DNA of 15,144 nucleotides, taken from NCBI GenBank assembly GCA_944327405.1, contig CALVHK010000017.1:1-15144 (forward strand), given 5' to 3'. Position numbers and translations under genes: made by a program. This DNA comes from an uncultured Bacilli bacterium. GTDB taxonomy: Bacteria > Bacillota_I > Bacilli_A > RF39 > UBA660. Below are positions 6,409-13,142 of this stretch, piece after piece. The notes beneath the pieces were generated by a model. The model was not told where the DNA came from. It saw nothing but the letters and a program-made list of their open reading frames with translations, and did no database searches. Position 1 is the stretch's first letter, and the number at the start of each line of letters is the position of its first letter.

Positions 6409-8043
6409 TTGAGTAAAATAAAAATTTTTAGTTTGGGTGGATTAGATGAAAATGGTAAGAACACCTATGTTATGGAGATAGATAAGGATATTTTTATCTT
6501 TGATTGTGGGCTTAAATATGCGAGTGGGAATATGCTTGGAATTGATTATATTATTCCTGATTTTTCTTACTTAGTTAAGAACAAAAAGAGAATTAAAGGC
6601 TTATTTATTACTCACGGACATTTGGAAAATATGGGAGCTACAACTGATTTACTTTCGCAAATACCAAATTTGAAAGTATATGCCACGAAATTTACGAAGT
6701 ATGTTTTAATGGAACAAGGAGTAAATCCAAATAATATTGTGGAAATTAAGGCTCATAAGAAGATTAATTTCGGCCATGTTAGTATTTTTCCAATTAGTGT
6801 ATCTCATAGTGCACCGGATGCTGTGATGTATGTTGTTAATACGAAAGATGGCGCTATATGTTATACTGGTGATTTTATTTTTGATCCTTCGATGATGGGT
6901 GCTTATGACATGGATTTAGGTAAGATTGCTTATGTAGGTAAGCAAGGTGTATTATGTTTGCTTAGCGAATCAGTATTTAGTGAAAATATCGGTCATACTT
7001 CTCCTAATCATAAATTGGTAGAAACTTTCCGCAACGCAATTAAAAATGCCAGTGGAAGAGTTATGTTTACCGTTTTACCAACCCATTTGTATACAATTCA
7101 AGAAATCTTTGATGCTTCCCTAAACTCACATCGTAAGATTGTTGTTATGGGTAAAAAGTTACAAAATGTTGTTCATTTTGGAATGAAGGAAGGATATTTG
7201 ACCGTACCTGATGATACTTTGGGAGATTTATCCAATGTCGATGATAATAATGCGATTCTACTACTTAGCGATGATAAAGCTAGTCCTTATGCTGCCGTAT
7301 CGAAAATTTTAAATGGATATGATAAGTTTATTAAATTAAAGAGTGATGACACCATTGTTTTTGCTGAGCCAAGATATGATAGTAATGAAAAATTACTTGT
7401 GCGGTTAGAAAACGATTTGGCAGAATTTGGTTGTGAAATCGTTAATATTCCTAGCGATAAAACGATTCTTCATCATGCTTCCAGTGAAGATTTAATGCAA
7501 ATGATTAAGCTTATGCGACCAAAATACTATATGCCTGTTAAGGGTGAATATCGTTATATGGTTGGTAATGCCGATCTAGCATTCTCTTTAGGTATTCCCA
7601 AAGAAAACATTATTTTAAAACAAAATGGAGAAGTAGTAACATTTGAAAATGGTGTATTAACCCTAAATAATGAAAAAGTTAAAGTCGGAGATGCTTTAAT
7701 TGATGGTAATTCTAGTGATGATGTTGGAGAACTAGTGATTAAAGATCGTGAGATGTTATCAGAAAACGGTATTGTTTTAATTAGTGCTACGATTTCAAGA
7801 CAAGATAAAGTGATTCTGGTTGGACCTGAGGTAACCACTAGAGGATTTATTTATGTGAAAGATTCTGTGGAAATGATCAAAGAAATCAAAAGAATTAGTG
7901 AGGCAATCATCGAGAGAAATACGACTCCTAATTATGTTGATTTTAATAAGATTAAGATGGAAATTAGAGATGAATTATCCAAATACTTGTATGAAGAGAC
8001 GGAATGCAAGCCAATGATTATTGCGGTCGTTCAAGAAGTATAA
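6409..8043 (+). CDS. rnjB: Ribonuclease J2-like protein with degenerate metal site
   Basis: RNase J proteins combine 5'-3' exonuclease and endonuclease activity in RNA processing and decay. This 544-aa product has the family layout: metallo-beta-lactamase core with inserted beta-CASP domain, then the C-terminal end KPMIIAVVQEV typical of RNase J. The start is TTG at 6409, with GGAG nine bases upstream. Catalytic motifs are altered. The HxHxDH motif is HGHLEN (69-74), so Asp and the last His are replaced. The His of the FASNIHRIQ block is Tyr228. The SGH block is SSE (358-360). The PVHGEYR block is PVKGEYR (Lys378). His133 and Asp155 remain. This pattern matches RNase J2, the weakly active partner of J1 in Bacillus. 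A canonical J1 elsewhere in the genome is expected. Confidence 0.9.
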   Translation: MSKIKIFSLGGLDENGKNTYVMEIDKDIFIFDCGLKYASGNMLGIDYIIPDFSYLVKNKKRIKGLFITHGHLENMGATTDLLSQIPNLKVYATKFTKYVLMEQGVNPNNIVEIKAHKKINFGHVSIFPISVSHSAPDAVMYVVNTKDGAICYTGDFIFDPSMMGAYDMDLGKIAYVGKQGVLCLLSESVFSENIGHTSPNHKLVETFRNAIKNASGRVMFTVLPTHLYTIQEIFDASLNSHRKIVVMGKKLQNVVHFGMKEGYLTVPDDTLGDLSNVDDNNAILLLSDDKASPYAAVSKILNGYDKFIKLKSDDTIVFAEPRYDSNEKLLVRLENDLAEFGCEIVNIPSDKTILHHASSEDLMQMIKLMRPKYYMPVKGEYRYMVGNADLAFSLGIPKENIILKQNGEVVTFENGVLTLNNEKVKVGDALIDGNSSDDVGELVIKDREMLSENGIVLISATISRQDKVILVGPEVTTRGFIYVKDSVEMIKEIKRISEAIIERNTTPNYVDFNKIKMEIRDELSKYLYEETECKPMIIAVVQEV

Positions 8044-8051
8044 AATTATAG

Positions 8052-8082
8052 AAATCATCCATACTAATAGTGGGTGATTTTT
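8052..8082 (+). promoter_or_regulatory. Hairpin covering a ribosome binding site; also a possible terminator
   Basis: AAATCATCCA (8052-8061) pairs with TGGGTGATTT (8071-8080): ten pairs with one U-G wobble and a 9-nt loop, followed by T residues. The 3' arm contains GGGTGA, the only plausible Shine-Dalgarno of the next gene (ATG at 8085). It can therefore act as a weak terminator for the RNase J gene, as a structure that hides the ribosome binding site, or as both. Confidence 0.6.
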
Positions 8083-8084
8083 AT

Positions 8085-8522
8085 ATGAAAGAACAAAATA
8101 ATACAAACATTAAGTTTTTGAATCTTATTTATCAAAATGCTGAGATGGGGCTTTTTGGTATTGATACAGTTATAAAAAAGGTGGAGAATGAGACGATTGC
8201 CAAAATTATCCATGAACAAAAGCGAGAATATGAAGAGATCTTAGCAGATGCCAAGAAGATTTTGATTAAATACGGAGCAAAAGAAGAAGAAATTAGCAAA
8301 TTAAAAGAACTTAGTAGTAAAGCTATGGCTAGTGTTATGACGATGGGGAAATCGGATAAAGAGATTGCTAAACTAATGATGGAAGGAAATCAAAAAGGCG
8401 TTTTAGAGATCACTAGCGAACTTAATAATTATGTGGGTGATGATGAAGAAATCATTAATTTAGCCAAAAGATTACTGGCTACAGAAGAACATAATAGAGA
8501 AGAGTTTAAGAAATATTTATAA
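8085..8522 (+). CDS. Ferritin-like four-helix protein (DUF2383-type)
   Basis: A 145-aa soluble, nearly all-helical protein. The start is ATG at 8085, with GGTG eight bases upstream; an in-frame GTG at 8070 precedes that site. The pattern MGLFGIDTVIKKVENETIAKIIHEQKREYEEILADAKKI...KSDKEIAKLMMEGNQKGVLEITSELNNY...LLATEEHNREEFKKYL has the spacing of a small ferritin-like bundle seen in many anaerobic Firmicutes and often annotated near DUF2383. Glu and His residues (E in EHNREE, H in IIHEQ) could bind metal, but no complete di-iron EExxH pair is evident. Function is unknown; a stress or housekeeping role is guessed. The gene lies 41 bp after the RNase J gene without a clear promoter of its own, so it may be the second gene of that operon, with its initiation controlled by the hairpin over its ribosome binding site. 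Confidence 0.7.
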   Translation: MKEQNNTNIKFLNLIYQNAEMGLFGIDTVIKKVENETIAKIIHEQKREYEEILADAKKILIKYGAKEEEISKLKELSSKAMASVMTMGKSDKEIAKLMMEGNQKGVLEITSELNNYVGDDEEIINLAKRLLATEEHNREEFKKYL

Positions 8523-8534
8523 CTCTTCTTTTTT
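8498..8534 (+). terminator. Intrinsic terminator of the ferritin-like gene
   Basis: AGAAGAGTT (8498-8506) and AACTCTTCT (8521-8529) form a perfect 9-bp stem, followed by a T-tract to 8534. The 14-nt loop contains AAATATTT, which can pair with itself. The 5' arm is coding and the 3' arm includes the end of the stop codon. Confidence 0.75.
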
Positions 8535-8561
8535 CTTTTCTATTTAAAAAGCTATTTTTGA

Positions 8562-8590
8562 TTGATTTTTCTAGTATTTTTGTTTATAAT
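8562..8590 (+). promoter_or_regulatory. Promoter of the lipoprotein-YtxGH operon
   Basis: TTGATT (8562-8567), a 17-nt spacer and TATAAT (8585-8590). AGGAGG (8601-8606) follows closely, so the leader is short. It matches the housekeeping sigma factor consensus; no sigma-B type elements are seen. Confidence 0.7.
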
Positions 8591-8613
8591 TATGAATTGT
8601 AGGAGGAAGTCAA

Positions 8614-9246
8614 GTGAAAAAATTATTCCTGCTAGGATTTATCCTTATTACACTTACAGGATGTAGTAGTATTCAAAATAGTGATTTAAATACTATTTTA
8701 AACAATGCCCTAAGTAGTAGAGTACAAACAACGAATGTAGATAGAATGGGGTATCGTTATTATTTACCAAAAGGCTTATCTGTTCGAAATAGTAGTGATT
8801 TTAATGAGACGTTTAATGACCAAAAATATTTGTATTATTTATATGTAGATATTGTTAGTTATTATAATCAAATGACATTTAATTATAATGTTAATGATGA
8901 TGCTTATTATTCTGCTAGCTTAACATATCAAGGGAAAAATGGCTATGTAGAGATAAATAATTATGAAAATGATCAATATTTAATTGAAATTATGTATAAT
9001 TATGCTAAAATAGAAGTAGTAGCATATGAGAAAGATATTAAAAGAGTTGTGATGTATGCTATTAGCATTCTTTCATCCATTACGTATAATGATAGTGTGA
9101 TTGAAAATTATCTTGGTGATGATATTTTTGAATCTACGGAAGAGAATTATGACATTTTTGAAATAGTTGGTAGTGATAATTATTTGGAATTTACTCAAGA
9201 TGTTGTAGATACAGAAGAGATAATTGATCCGGATTATATAAATTAG
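8614..9246 (+). CDS. Predicted lipoprotein of unknown function
   Basis: A 210-aa protein starting at GTG, seven bases after AGGAGG. The signal peptide KKLFLLGFILITLTGC has lipobox LTGC with the acylated Cys at residue 17, so it should be attached to the outer face of the membrane. The mature part is Tyr/Asn/Asp-rich with alternating strands (YRYYLPKGLSV, YLYYLYVDIVSYY, YYSASLTYQGKNGYVEINNY). It ends in an acidic tail (EEIIDPDYIN). No enzyme motif is seen. It is the first gene of a four-gene run; the gap to the next coding sequence is 13 bp. The shared operon with an acidic disordered protein and YtxG/YtxH-like proteins suggests an envelope role. Family not recognised. Confidence 0.85.
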   Translation: MKKLFLLGFILITLTGCSSIQNSDLNTILNNALSSRVQTTNVDRMGYRYYLPKGLSVRNSSDFNETFNDQKYLYYLYVDIVSYYNQMTFNYNVNDDAYYSASLTYQGKNGYVEINNYENDQYLIEIMYNYAKIEVVAYEKDIKRVVMYAISILSSITYNDSVIENYLGDDIFESTEENYDIFEIVGSDNYLEFTQDVVDTEEIIDPDYIN

Positions 9247-9259
9247 GAAGGTGGATATT

Positions 9260-10159
9260 ATGGGTTTAGTTAGTAAGCTTAAAAATATTTTATTTGAAGA
9301 GGAAGAGGTAGAAATTCCTGTTATTGAAAAGAAGGAAAAGCCTCAAGTAAGTAAACAAGAAGTGAGGGAGTTACCAAGGAAAGAAGAAGTCAAAGTAACG
9401 AATTACCAGAATTACAGTGATATAGAACCAGTTATTCGTGAAGAAGCAAAAATGGAAGAAAAGGTACGTTTAAATACGCCAAATCAAGAAACGGTTTCAG
9501 AAAGAGAAATATTTAAAAGTGAAAAGACTTTCAATTTTCCTGCTTTTGATGAAGAAGAGTTTGATCATTTTGTCCCTAAGAAAAGAAGCACAAATGTAAT
9601 AGAACATGAACGTAAAAAACAGGAGAAAAATATTGAGTATCGAACTGCAACAAGAAAAGATTATAAAAAGCCAGAAGAAGTAAAAGAGGAAAAAAAGTTT
9701 AGGCCATCACCAATTATTAGTCCGGTTTATGGTATTTTAGATAAAAATTATACTCCAGATGAAATTACGACGAGAGATACTACACCTACAAGATCACTTG
9801 ATGTTGATACAGTAAGGAAGAAAGCTTTTGGACCAAAAGAAGAGGCAACTGTAGAAAAAATTGATATTCGAGATGAAGAAATATTGGTTGATCATACTTT
9901 AGAAGAAAAATTAGAAAAAGCAAGAACAATTGATGAATTGCTAAAAGATAGTAGTGATGAAGTAATTGATATTCATGATACGGGCATTGATGAGGAAATT
10001 GATAAATCGTTTTCAACTATTGATCATTTGGATGAATCTTTGGAGGAAGAAACACAAAGTGGGGAAACTCACGATCCTGATTTAGAAGATGATACTTTAG
10101 AGAATGATTTGTTTGATTTAATTGATTCAATGTATGAGGATAGAGAGGAGGATAAATAG
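9260..10159 (+). CDS. Acidic, largely disordered protein with N-terminal amphipathic helix
   Basis: A 299-aa protein. The start is ATG at 9260, after AAGGTGG; an in-frame GTG at 9251 lies inside that site. The N-terminus MGLVSKLKNILFEEEE resembles the membrane-targeting helix of SepF, but no SepF fold follows. The rest is Glu/Lys/Asp-rich and low complexity, broken by short ordered-looking islands: TFNFPAFDEEEFDHF (90-104) and SPIISPVYGILDKNY (150-164). The C-terminus is strongly acidic (DDTLENDLFDLIDSMYEDREEDK). Such islands look like short linear motifs that dock partners. Function unknown; a membrane-associated scaffold, perhaps in division or wall synthesis, is inference. It overlaps the next gene by one base (the stop TAG shares its G with the following GTG). 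Confidence 0.82.
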   Translation: MGLVSKLKNILFEEEEVEIPVIEKKEKPQVSKQEVRELPRKEEVKVTNYQNYSDIEPVIREEAKMEEKVRLNTPNQETVSEREIFKSEKTFNFPAFDEEEFDHFVPKKRSTNVIEHERKKQEKNIEYRTATRKDYKKPEEVKEEKKFRPSPIISPVYGILDKNYTPDEITTRDTTPTRSLDVDTVRKKAFGPKEEATVEKIDIRDEEILVDHTLEEKLEKARTIDELLKDSSDEVIDIHDTGIDEEIDKSFSTIDHLDESLEEETQSGETHDPDLEDDTLENDLFDLIDSMYEDREEDK

Positions 10160-10452
10160 TGGATTTTTGGCTATCATTTTTACCTATTATTATTTATATT
10201 TTACTCATAATTATTTTGATTATTGGTATAATATTAGGGATCAAGTCAATTATTACCATTAACAAAGTGGAAAAAGTAGTGGATGATGTTAATGAAAAAG
10301 TGGAGTCTTTGAATGGATTGTTCCAACTTGTTGATTTTACAACGGATAAATTGGTATCTATTACCGATAAAGTTGTAGATGGTATATCAGCACTTGCTTC
10401 ACGATTGTTTTTTAAGAAAAAGAATAAAAAGGAGGAGGAAGAAAATGAGTAA
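10159..10452 (+). CDS. DUF948/YtxG-like membrane protein
   Basis: A 97-aa protein starting at GTG, seven bases after AGGAGG (10146-10151). One N-terminal transmembrane helix (residues about 4-31, rich in Ile/Leu) is followed by a helical region with heptad character (INKVEKVVDDVNEKVESLNGLFQLVDFTTDKLVSITDKVVDGISALASRLF) and a Lys/Glu-rich tail. This is the layout of DUF948 proteins such as Bacillus YtxG, which sits next to ytxH in a stress-induced operon. The neighbouring YtxH-like gene supports the call. Shorter than many family members. It overlaps the next gene by 8 bp (ATGAGTAA), implying coupled translation. The biochemical role of the family is not established. Confidence 0.75.
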   Translation: MDFWLSFLPIIIYILLIIILIIGIILGIKSIITINKVEKVVDDVNEKVESLNGLFQLVDFTTDKLVSITDKVVDGISALASRLFFKKKNKKEEEENE

Positions 10453-10873
10453 GAAAAGTGGTTTAGGGAAATTCTTGTTAGGTGCAGGTATTGGGCTTGG
10501 GATAGGTTTGCTATTTGCTCCTAAGAGTGGCAAAGAAACCAGAGCAGATTTAAAGAAAAAAATGGATGATCTAATTGAGAAAGTAAAAAATATTGATGTT
10601 GAAGAAGTAAAGCTTACGATTGAAGCGAAAGTAGAAGAAATTAAAGAAGATTTGAAAAATCTTGATAAAGAAACTGTAGCTGCTAAAATTAAAGAACAAG
10701 CGAAAAAGATTAAGAAAAAAGCAGATGAATTAGTTTCTTATGCTGTAAAAAAAGGAACTCCAGTTATTGAGGCAGCAGCAAAAGAAGTAAGAGAATCTAC
10801 TATTAAAGCTTTAGAGGCAATTACTGCTAAATTAAAAGAAGAAGAACCTAAAAAACTTAAAACTAGTAAGTAA
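10445..10873 (+). CDS. ytxH: YtxH-like protein
   Basis: A 142-aa protein. The start is ATG at 10445, after AAGGAGGAGG; a longer frame from 10379 is only the shifted frame of the gene before. The N-terminus SKKSGLGKFLLGAGIGLGIGLLFAPKSGKETR is the glycine-rich hydrophobic YtxH signature. It is followed by a long Lys/Glu-rich helix resembling apolipophorin or LEA-type proteins (residues about 35-120). YtxH proteins are general-stress, membrane-associated proteins of unclear function in Bacilli. Here it is the last gene of the operon and is followed by a strong terminator. The promoter looks like a housekeeping one, so sigma-B-type induction is not indicated. Confidence 0.88.
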   Translation: MSKKSGLGKFLLGAGIGLGIGLLFAPKSGKETRADLKKKMDDLIEKVKNIDVEEVKLTIEAKVEEIKEDLKNLDKETVAAKIKEQAKKIKKKADELVSYAVKKGTPVIEAAAKEVRESTIKALEAITAKLKEEEPKKLKTSK

Positions 10874-10876
10874 TCA

Positions 10877-10906
10877 AACTGTTATGGAAACATAATAGTT
10901 TTTTTT
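10877..10906 (+). terminator. Intrinsic terminator of the YtxGH operon
   Basis: AACTGTTATG (10877-10886), a GAAA tetraloop and CATAATAGTT (10891-10900) form a 10-bp stem with one G-U pair, extendable by one A-U pair. The T-run reaches 10906. This is the clearest terminator in the window. Confidence 0.9.
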
Positions 10907-10918
10907 CGGTTTAAGCGC

Positions 10919-10947
10919 TTGACTTTTTAGTATATAATCGATATACT
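10919..10947 (+). promoter_or_regulatory. Promoter of the InlB-repeat surface protein gene with overlapping dyad
   Basis: TTGACT (10919-10924), a 17-nt spacer and TATACT (10942-10947). Another TATAAT at 10933-10938 is too close to this -35 to be used with it. A perfect 7-bp inverted repeat, AGTATAT (10929-10935) and ATATACT (10941-10947), covers the spacer and the whole -10 element. An 8-bp palindrome AAGCGCTT (10913-10920) abuts the -35. Either may be an operator. AAGGGTGG (10964-10971) is the ribosome binding site. Confidence 0.65.
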
Positions 10948-10975
10948 TAACATATAGGAAAGTAAGGGTGGTAAA

Positions 10976-13060
10976 ATGGAAAAAGAATATCAAATTAGTT
11001 GGCTAAAAATTGTGGGTGTAACAGCATTAATTGCTATTATAGTGGTAATTATATGTTTGCTGTATCCAAAGAAAGATAATAGTTTACTTATACAACAAAC
11101 ATATATAAGTAATATTACACTTATGAAGGATGCAGGATTTGAGTATTTTACAGGAAGTAATTTGCCAAAAGAAATAGGGGATTCCAAGAGAATTACTTTA
11201 GATGAAATGCTTGCTCGTAATTTAATTGTCGATTTTTATGATGAAGAAGGAAATAGCTGTAATATACAAAATAGTTATATAGAAGCAACAAAGACAATGG
11301 ATGCAGAATATGAGATGAGTGTATTTCTCTCCTGTGATAATAAGTCTGATTATATTGTGACTTCTATTTCAAATGAAGTTGTTTGTAAAGATTGCAATGT
11401 TTCAACTGATACAACTGCTGATACTTTAGATAATACAAATACTACTAACAATTCTAATAGTGGAACTAGTACTCTTAAACCTGCTTATACTAGTGATACG
11501 AATAGTGGTGGAAACACTAATAATAATACTTCAACTAATGAAAGACCTATTAATGTAACACAAACAACAAACGTTAATATTAATTATGTTAATACTTGTT
11601 GTCCTGATAATAGTAGCAATTGTAATGATAATTGCCTTGCTAATATATATCACTCTGTAGTGTTTGATGCAAATGGTGGAAGTAGCGTTAGAACGCAAAT
11701 TGTTAAACATGGTAGAACGGCTACCTATGTTGAGCCATATCGATATGGTTATGAATTTTTAGGTTGGTATTTAAATGGTGAAAAATATGATTTCTCAACT
11801 CCAGTAACTGAAAAGATTACTCTATATGCTAAATGGGAAAAGAAAGAGATTCAAGATGGAGAAAAAGAGAGTTATCTTGTAGATTTTGATAGTAACGGAG
11901 GAACTTATGTTAAGCCTCAAGAAGTAGAAGATGGTGAAAAGGTAGTTAAACCAACTGATCCAACTCGTGAGTGTTATGACTTTGTGGGATGGTATTTAGA
12001 TAGTGCTTTAACAAAAGAATACGATTTTACTACACCGGTTACGAGTGATATGACTTTATATGCAAAATGGAGTGACAATAATACTTGCAAGGAGTCTCAT
12101 TTAGTCGATTTTGATAGTAATGGAGGCAGCTATGTTAAACCGCAAGAAGTAGAAGATGGTGAAAAGGCAGTTAGACCAAGTGATCCGACTCGTGAATGTT
12201 ATGATTTTGTGGGATGGTATTTAGATAGTGCTTTAACTAAAAAATATGATTTTACTACACCTGTTACGAGCGATATGACACTGTATGCAAAATGGAGTGA
12301 TAATGGTACTTGTAATAATACTTATACTGTTAGCTTTAATAGTAATGGAGGTACTTATGTTAGCTCTCAAGAGGTAGAAGAAGGAGATCGTGCAAGTGAA
12401 CCTAATGATCCAGTAAGAAATGGTTATACTTTCTTAGGTTGGTATTTGAATGGATCTAAATTTAATTTCAATACACGTATATATGAGGATATTACGTTAG
12501 TTGCAAAATGGGAAAAGAAAACAGAACAGTATTATGAATATTGCAAAATTGAAGAAGACACTTATTACTCTATCAGTTATGTGTCCGGAGCTAAAAATAC
12601 TTGGAATTATTCGTGGAAAATAAAATTTGATGATATTAGAAATGCACAAAATGTTAGAGTAACAGATTTCGGACATCTTACAACGAATAGTATGTATAAT
12701 ACAGCAGCGGATAGATTTTATAATAAGGGTATATCTATGACTACCGGGAATGGAAATGGAGTTGTAAACCCAATTAGTGGTAGTAATTTAAGAACATATT
12801 CACTTAAATCAAGTAATTTTACACCAAGTGTAGGATTGCCATATTATTCTAATGGTACTTGGTATACACGTTTGAGTGTTAATGTTAGAAATTATAATAA
12901 TGTAACTAGTTATTATGCAAGTAATATTAAAAGTTATATTTACTTTGTACCATTCTATCTTACAGTAGAATATACTGATTTAAATAATTGTGTAACAGAT
13001 AAAGCATCTAACAATTATAAATATAGTGATTATGAAGTTGTAGATAGTTTTTGGCAATAA
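10976..13060 (+). CDS. Membrane-anchored surface protein with four InlB B-repeats
   Basis: A 694-aa protein. Residues about 10-29 are an uncleaved-looking signal anchor (WLKIVGVTALIAIIVVIICLL), so the bulk faces outward. Residues 30-140 form a globular domain (SLLIQQTYISNITLMKDAGFEYF...VFLSCDNKSDYIVT) of a kind I cannot name. Residues 145-205 are an Asn/Thr/Ser-rich stalk. Cys 208, 209, 216 and 220 form a cluster. InlB B-repeats (Listeria-Bacteroides type, VDFDSNGGTYV...YDFVGWYLD...YDFTTPVTSDMTLYAKW) occupy about 226-299, 300-374, 375-449 and 450-512. A Tyr/Asn-rich C-terminal domain with Cys523 and Cys672 near its ends completes it. No LPXTG or second membrane segment. The family is linked to adhesion or protein binding at the surface. 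It is a single gene with its own promoter and terminator. Confidence 0.9.
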   Translation: MEKEYQISWLKIVGVTALIAIIVVIICLLYPKKDNSLLIQQTYISNITLMKDAGFEYFTGSNLPKEIGDSKRITLDEMLARNLIVDFYDEEGNSCNIQNSYIEATKTMDAEYEMSVFLSCDNKSDYIVTSISNEVVCKDCNVSTDTTADTLDNTNTTNNSNSGTSTLKPAYTSDTNSGGNTNNNTSTNERPINVTQTTNVNINYVNTCCPDNSSNCNDNCLANIYHSVVFDANGGSSVRTQIVKHGRTATYVEPYRYGYEFLGWYLNGEKYDFSTPVTEKITLYAKWEKKEIQDGEKESYLVDFDSNGGTYVKPQEVEDGEKVVKPTDPTRECYDFVGWYLDSALTKEYDFTTPVTSDMTLYAKWSDNNTCKESHLVDFDSNGGSYVKPQEVEDGEKAVRPSDPTRECYDFVGWYLDSALTKKYDFTTPVTSDMTLYAKWSDNGTCNNTYTVSFNSNGGTYVSSQEVEEGDRASEPNDPVRNGYTFLGWYLNGSKFNFNTRIYEDITLVAKWEKKTEQYYEYCKIEEDTYYSISYVSGAKNTWNYSWKIKFDDIRNAQNVRVTDFGHLTTNSMYNTAADRFYNKGISMTTGNGNGVVNPISGSNLRTYSLKSSNFTPSVGLPYYSNGTWYTRLSVNVRNYNNVTSYYASNIKSYIYFVPFYLTVEYTDLNNCVTDKASNNYKYSDYEVVDSFWQ
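11651..12511 (+). repeat. Four tandem InlB B-repeat units
   Basis: Units begin near 11651, 11873, 12098 and 12323; spacing is 222, 225 and 225 bp. Units 2 and 3 are very similar at DNA and protein level, as from a recent duplication, while units 1 and 4 have diverged. Units 2 and 3 each carry two cysteines absent from the equivalent positions of units 1 and 4: residues 333/371 and 408/446. Confidence 0.9.
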
Positions 13061-13083
13061 TTTATACTAAAATATTTATGGGC

Positions 13084-13126
13084 AAAAGTTCATGAACTCG
13101 TCCGTTGTTTATGAACTTTTTGTTTT
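13084..13126 (+). terminator. Hairpin terminator between the surface protein and aminopeptidase genes
   Basis: AAAAGTTCAT (13084-13093) and ATGAACTTTT (13111-13120) form a perfect 10-bp stem with a 17-nt loop, followed by TGTTTT. It lies 23 bp after the surface protein stop and 16 bp before the next start codon. If transcription starts at the TATACT at 13063-13068, the hairpin would instead lie in the leader of the aminopeptidase gene. Confidence 0.65.
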
Positions 13127-13142
13127 AGAAAGGACTAATTAA

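Noticed and set aside
10933..10938. TATAAT as the -10 of the surface protein promoter
   Set aside because: It is only 8 nt from the TTGACT element; TATACT at 10942-10947 has the ideal 17-nt spacing. It could act alone, but the second is the better choice.
13061..13142. T-box leader for the tyrS operon
   Set aside because: Only 82 nt separate the surface protein stop and the aminopeptidase start; they hold a simple hairpin and no T-box bulge, antiterminator or specifier loop. tyrS itself follows the aminopeptidase by two bases.
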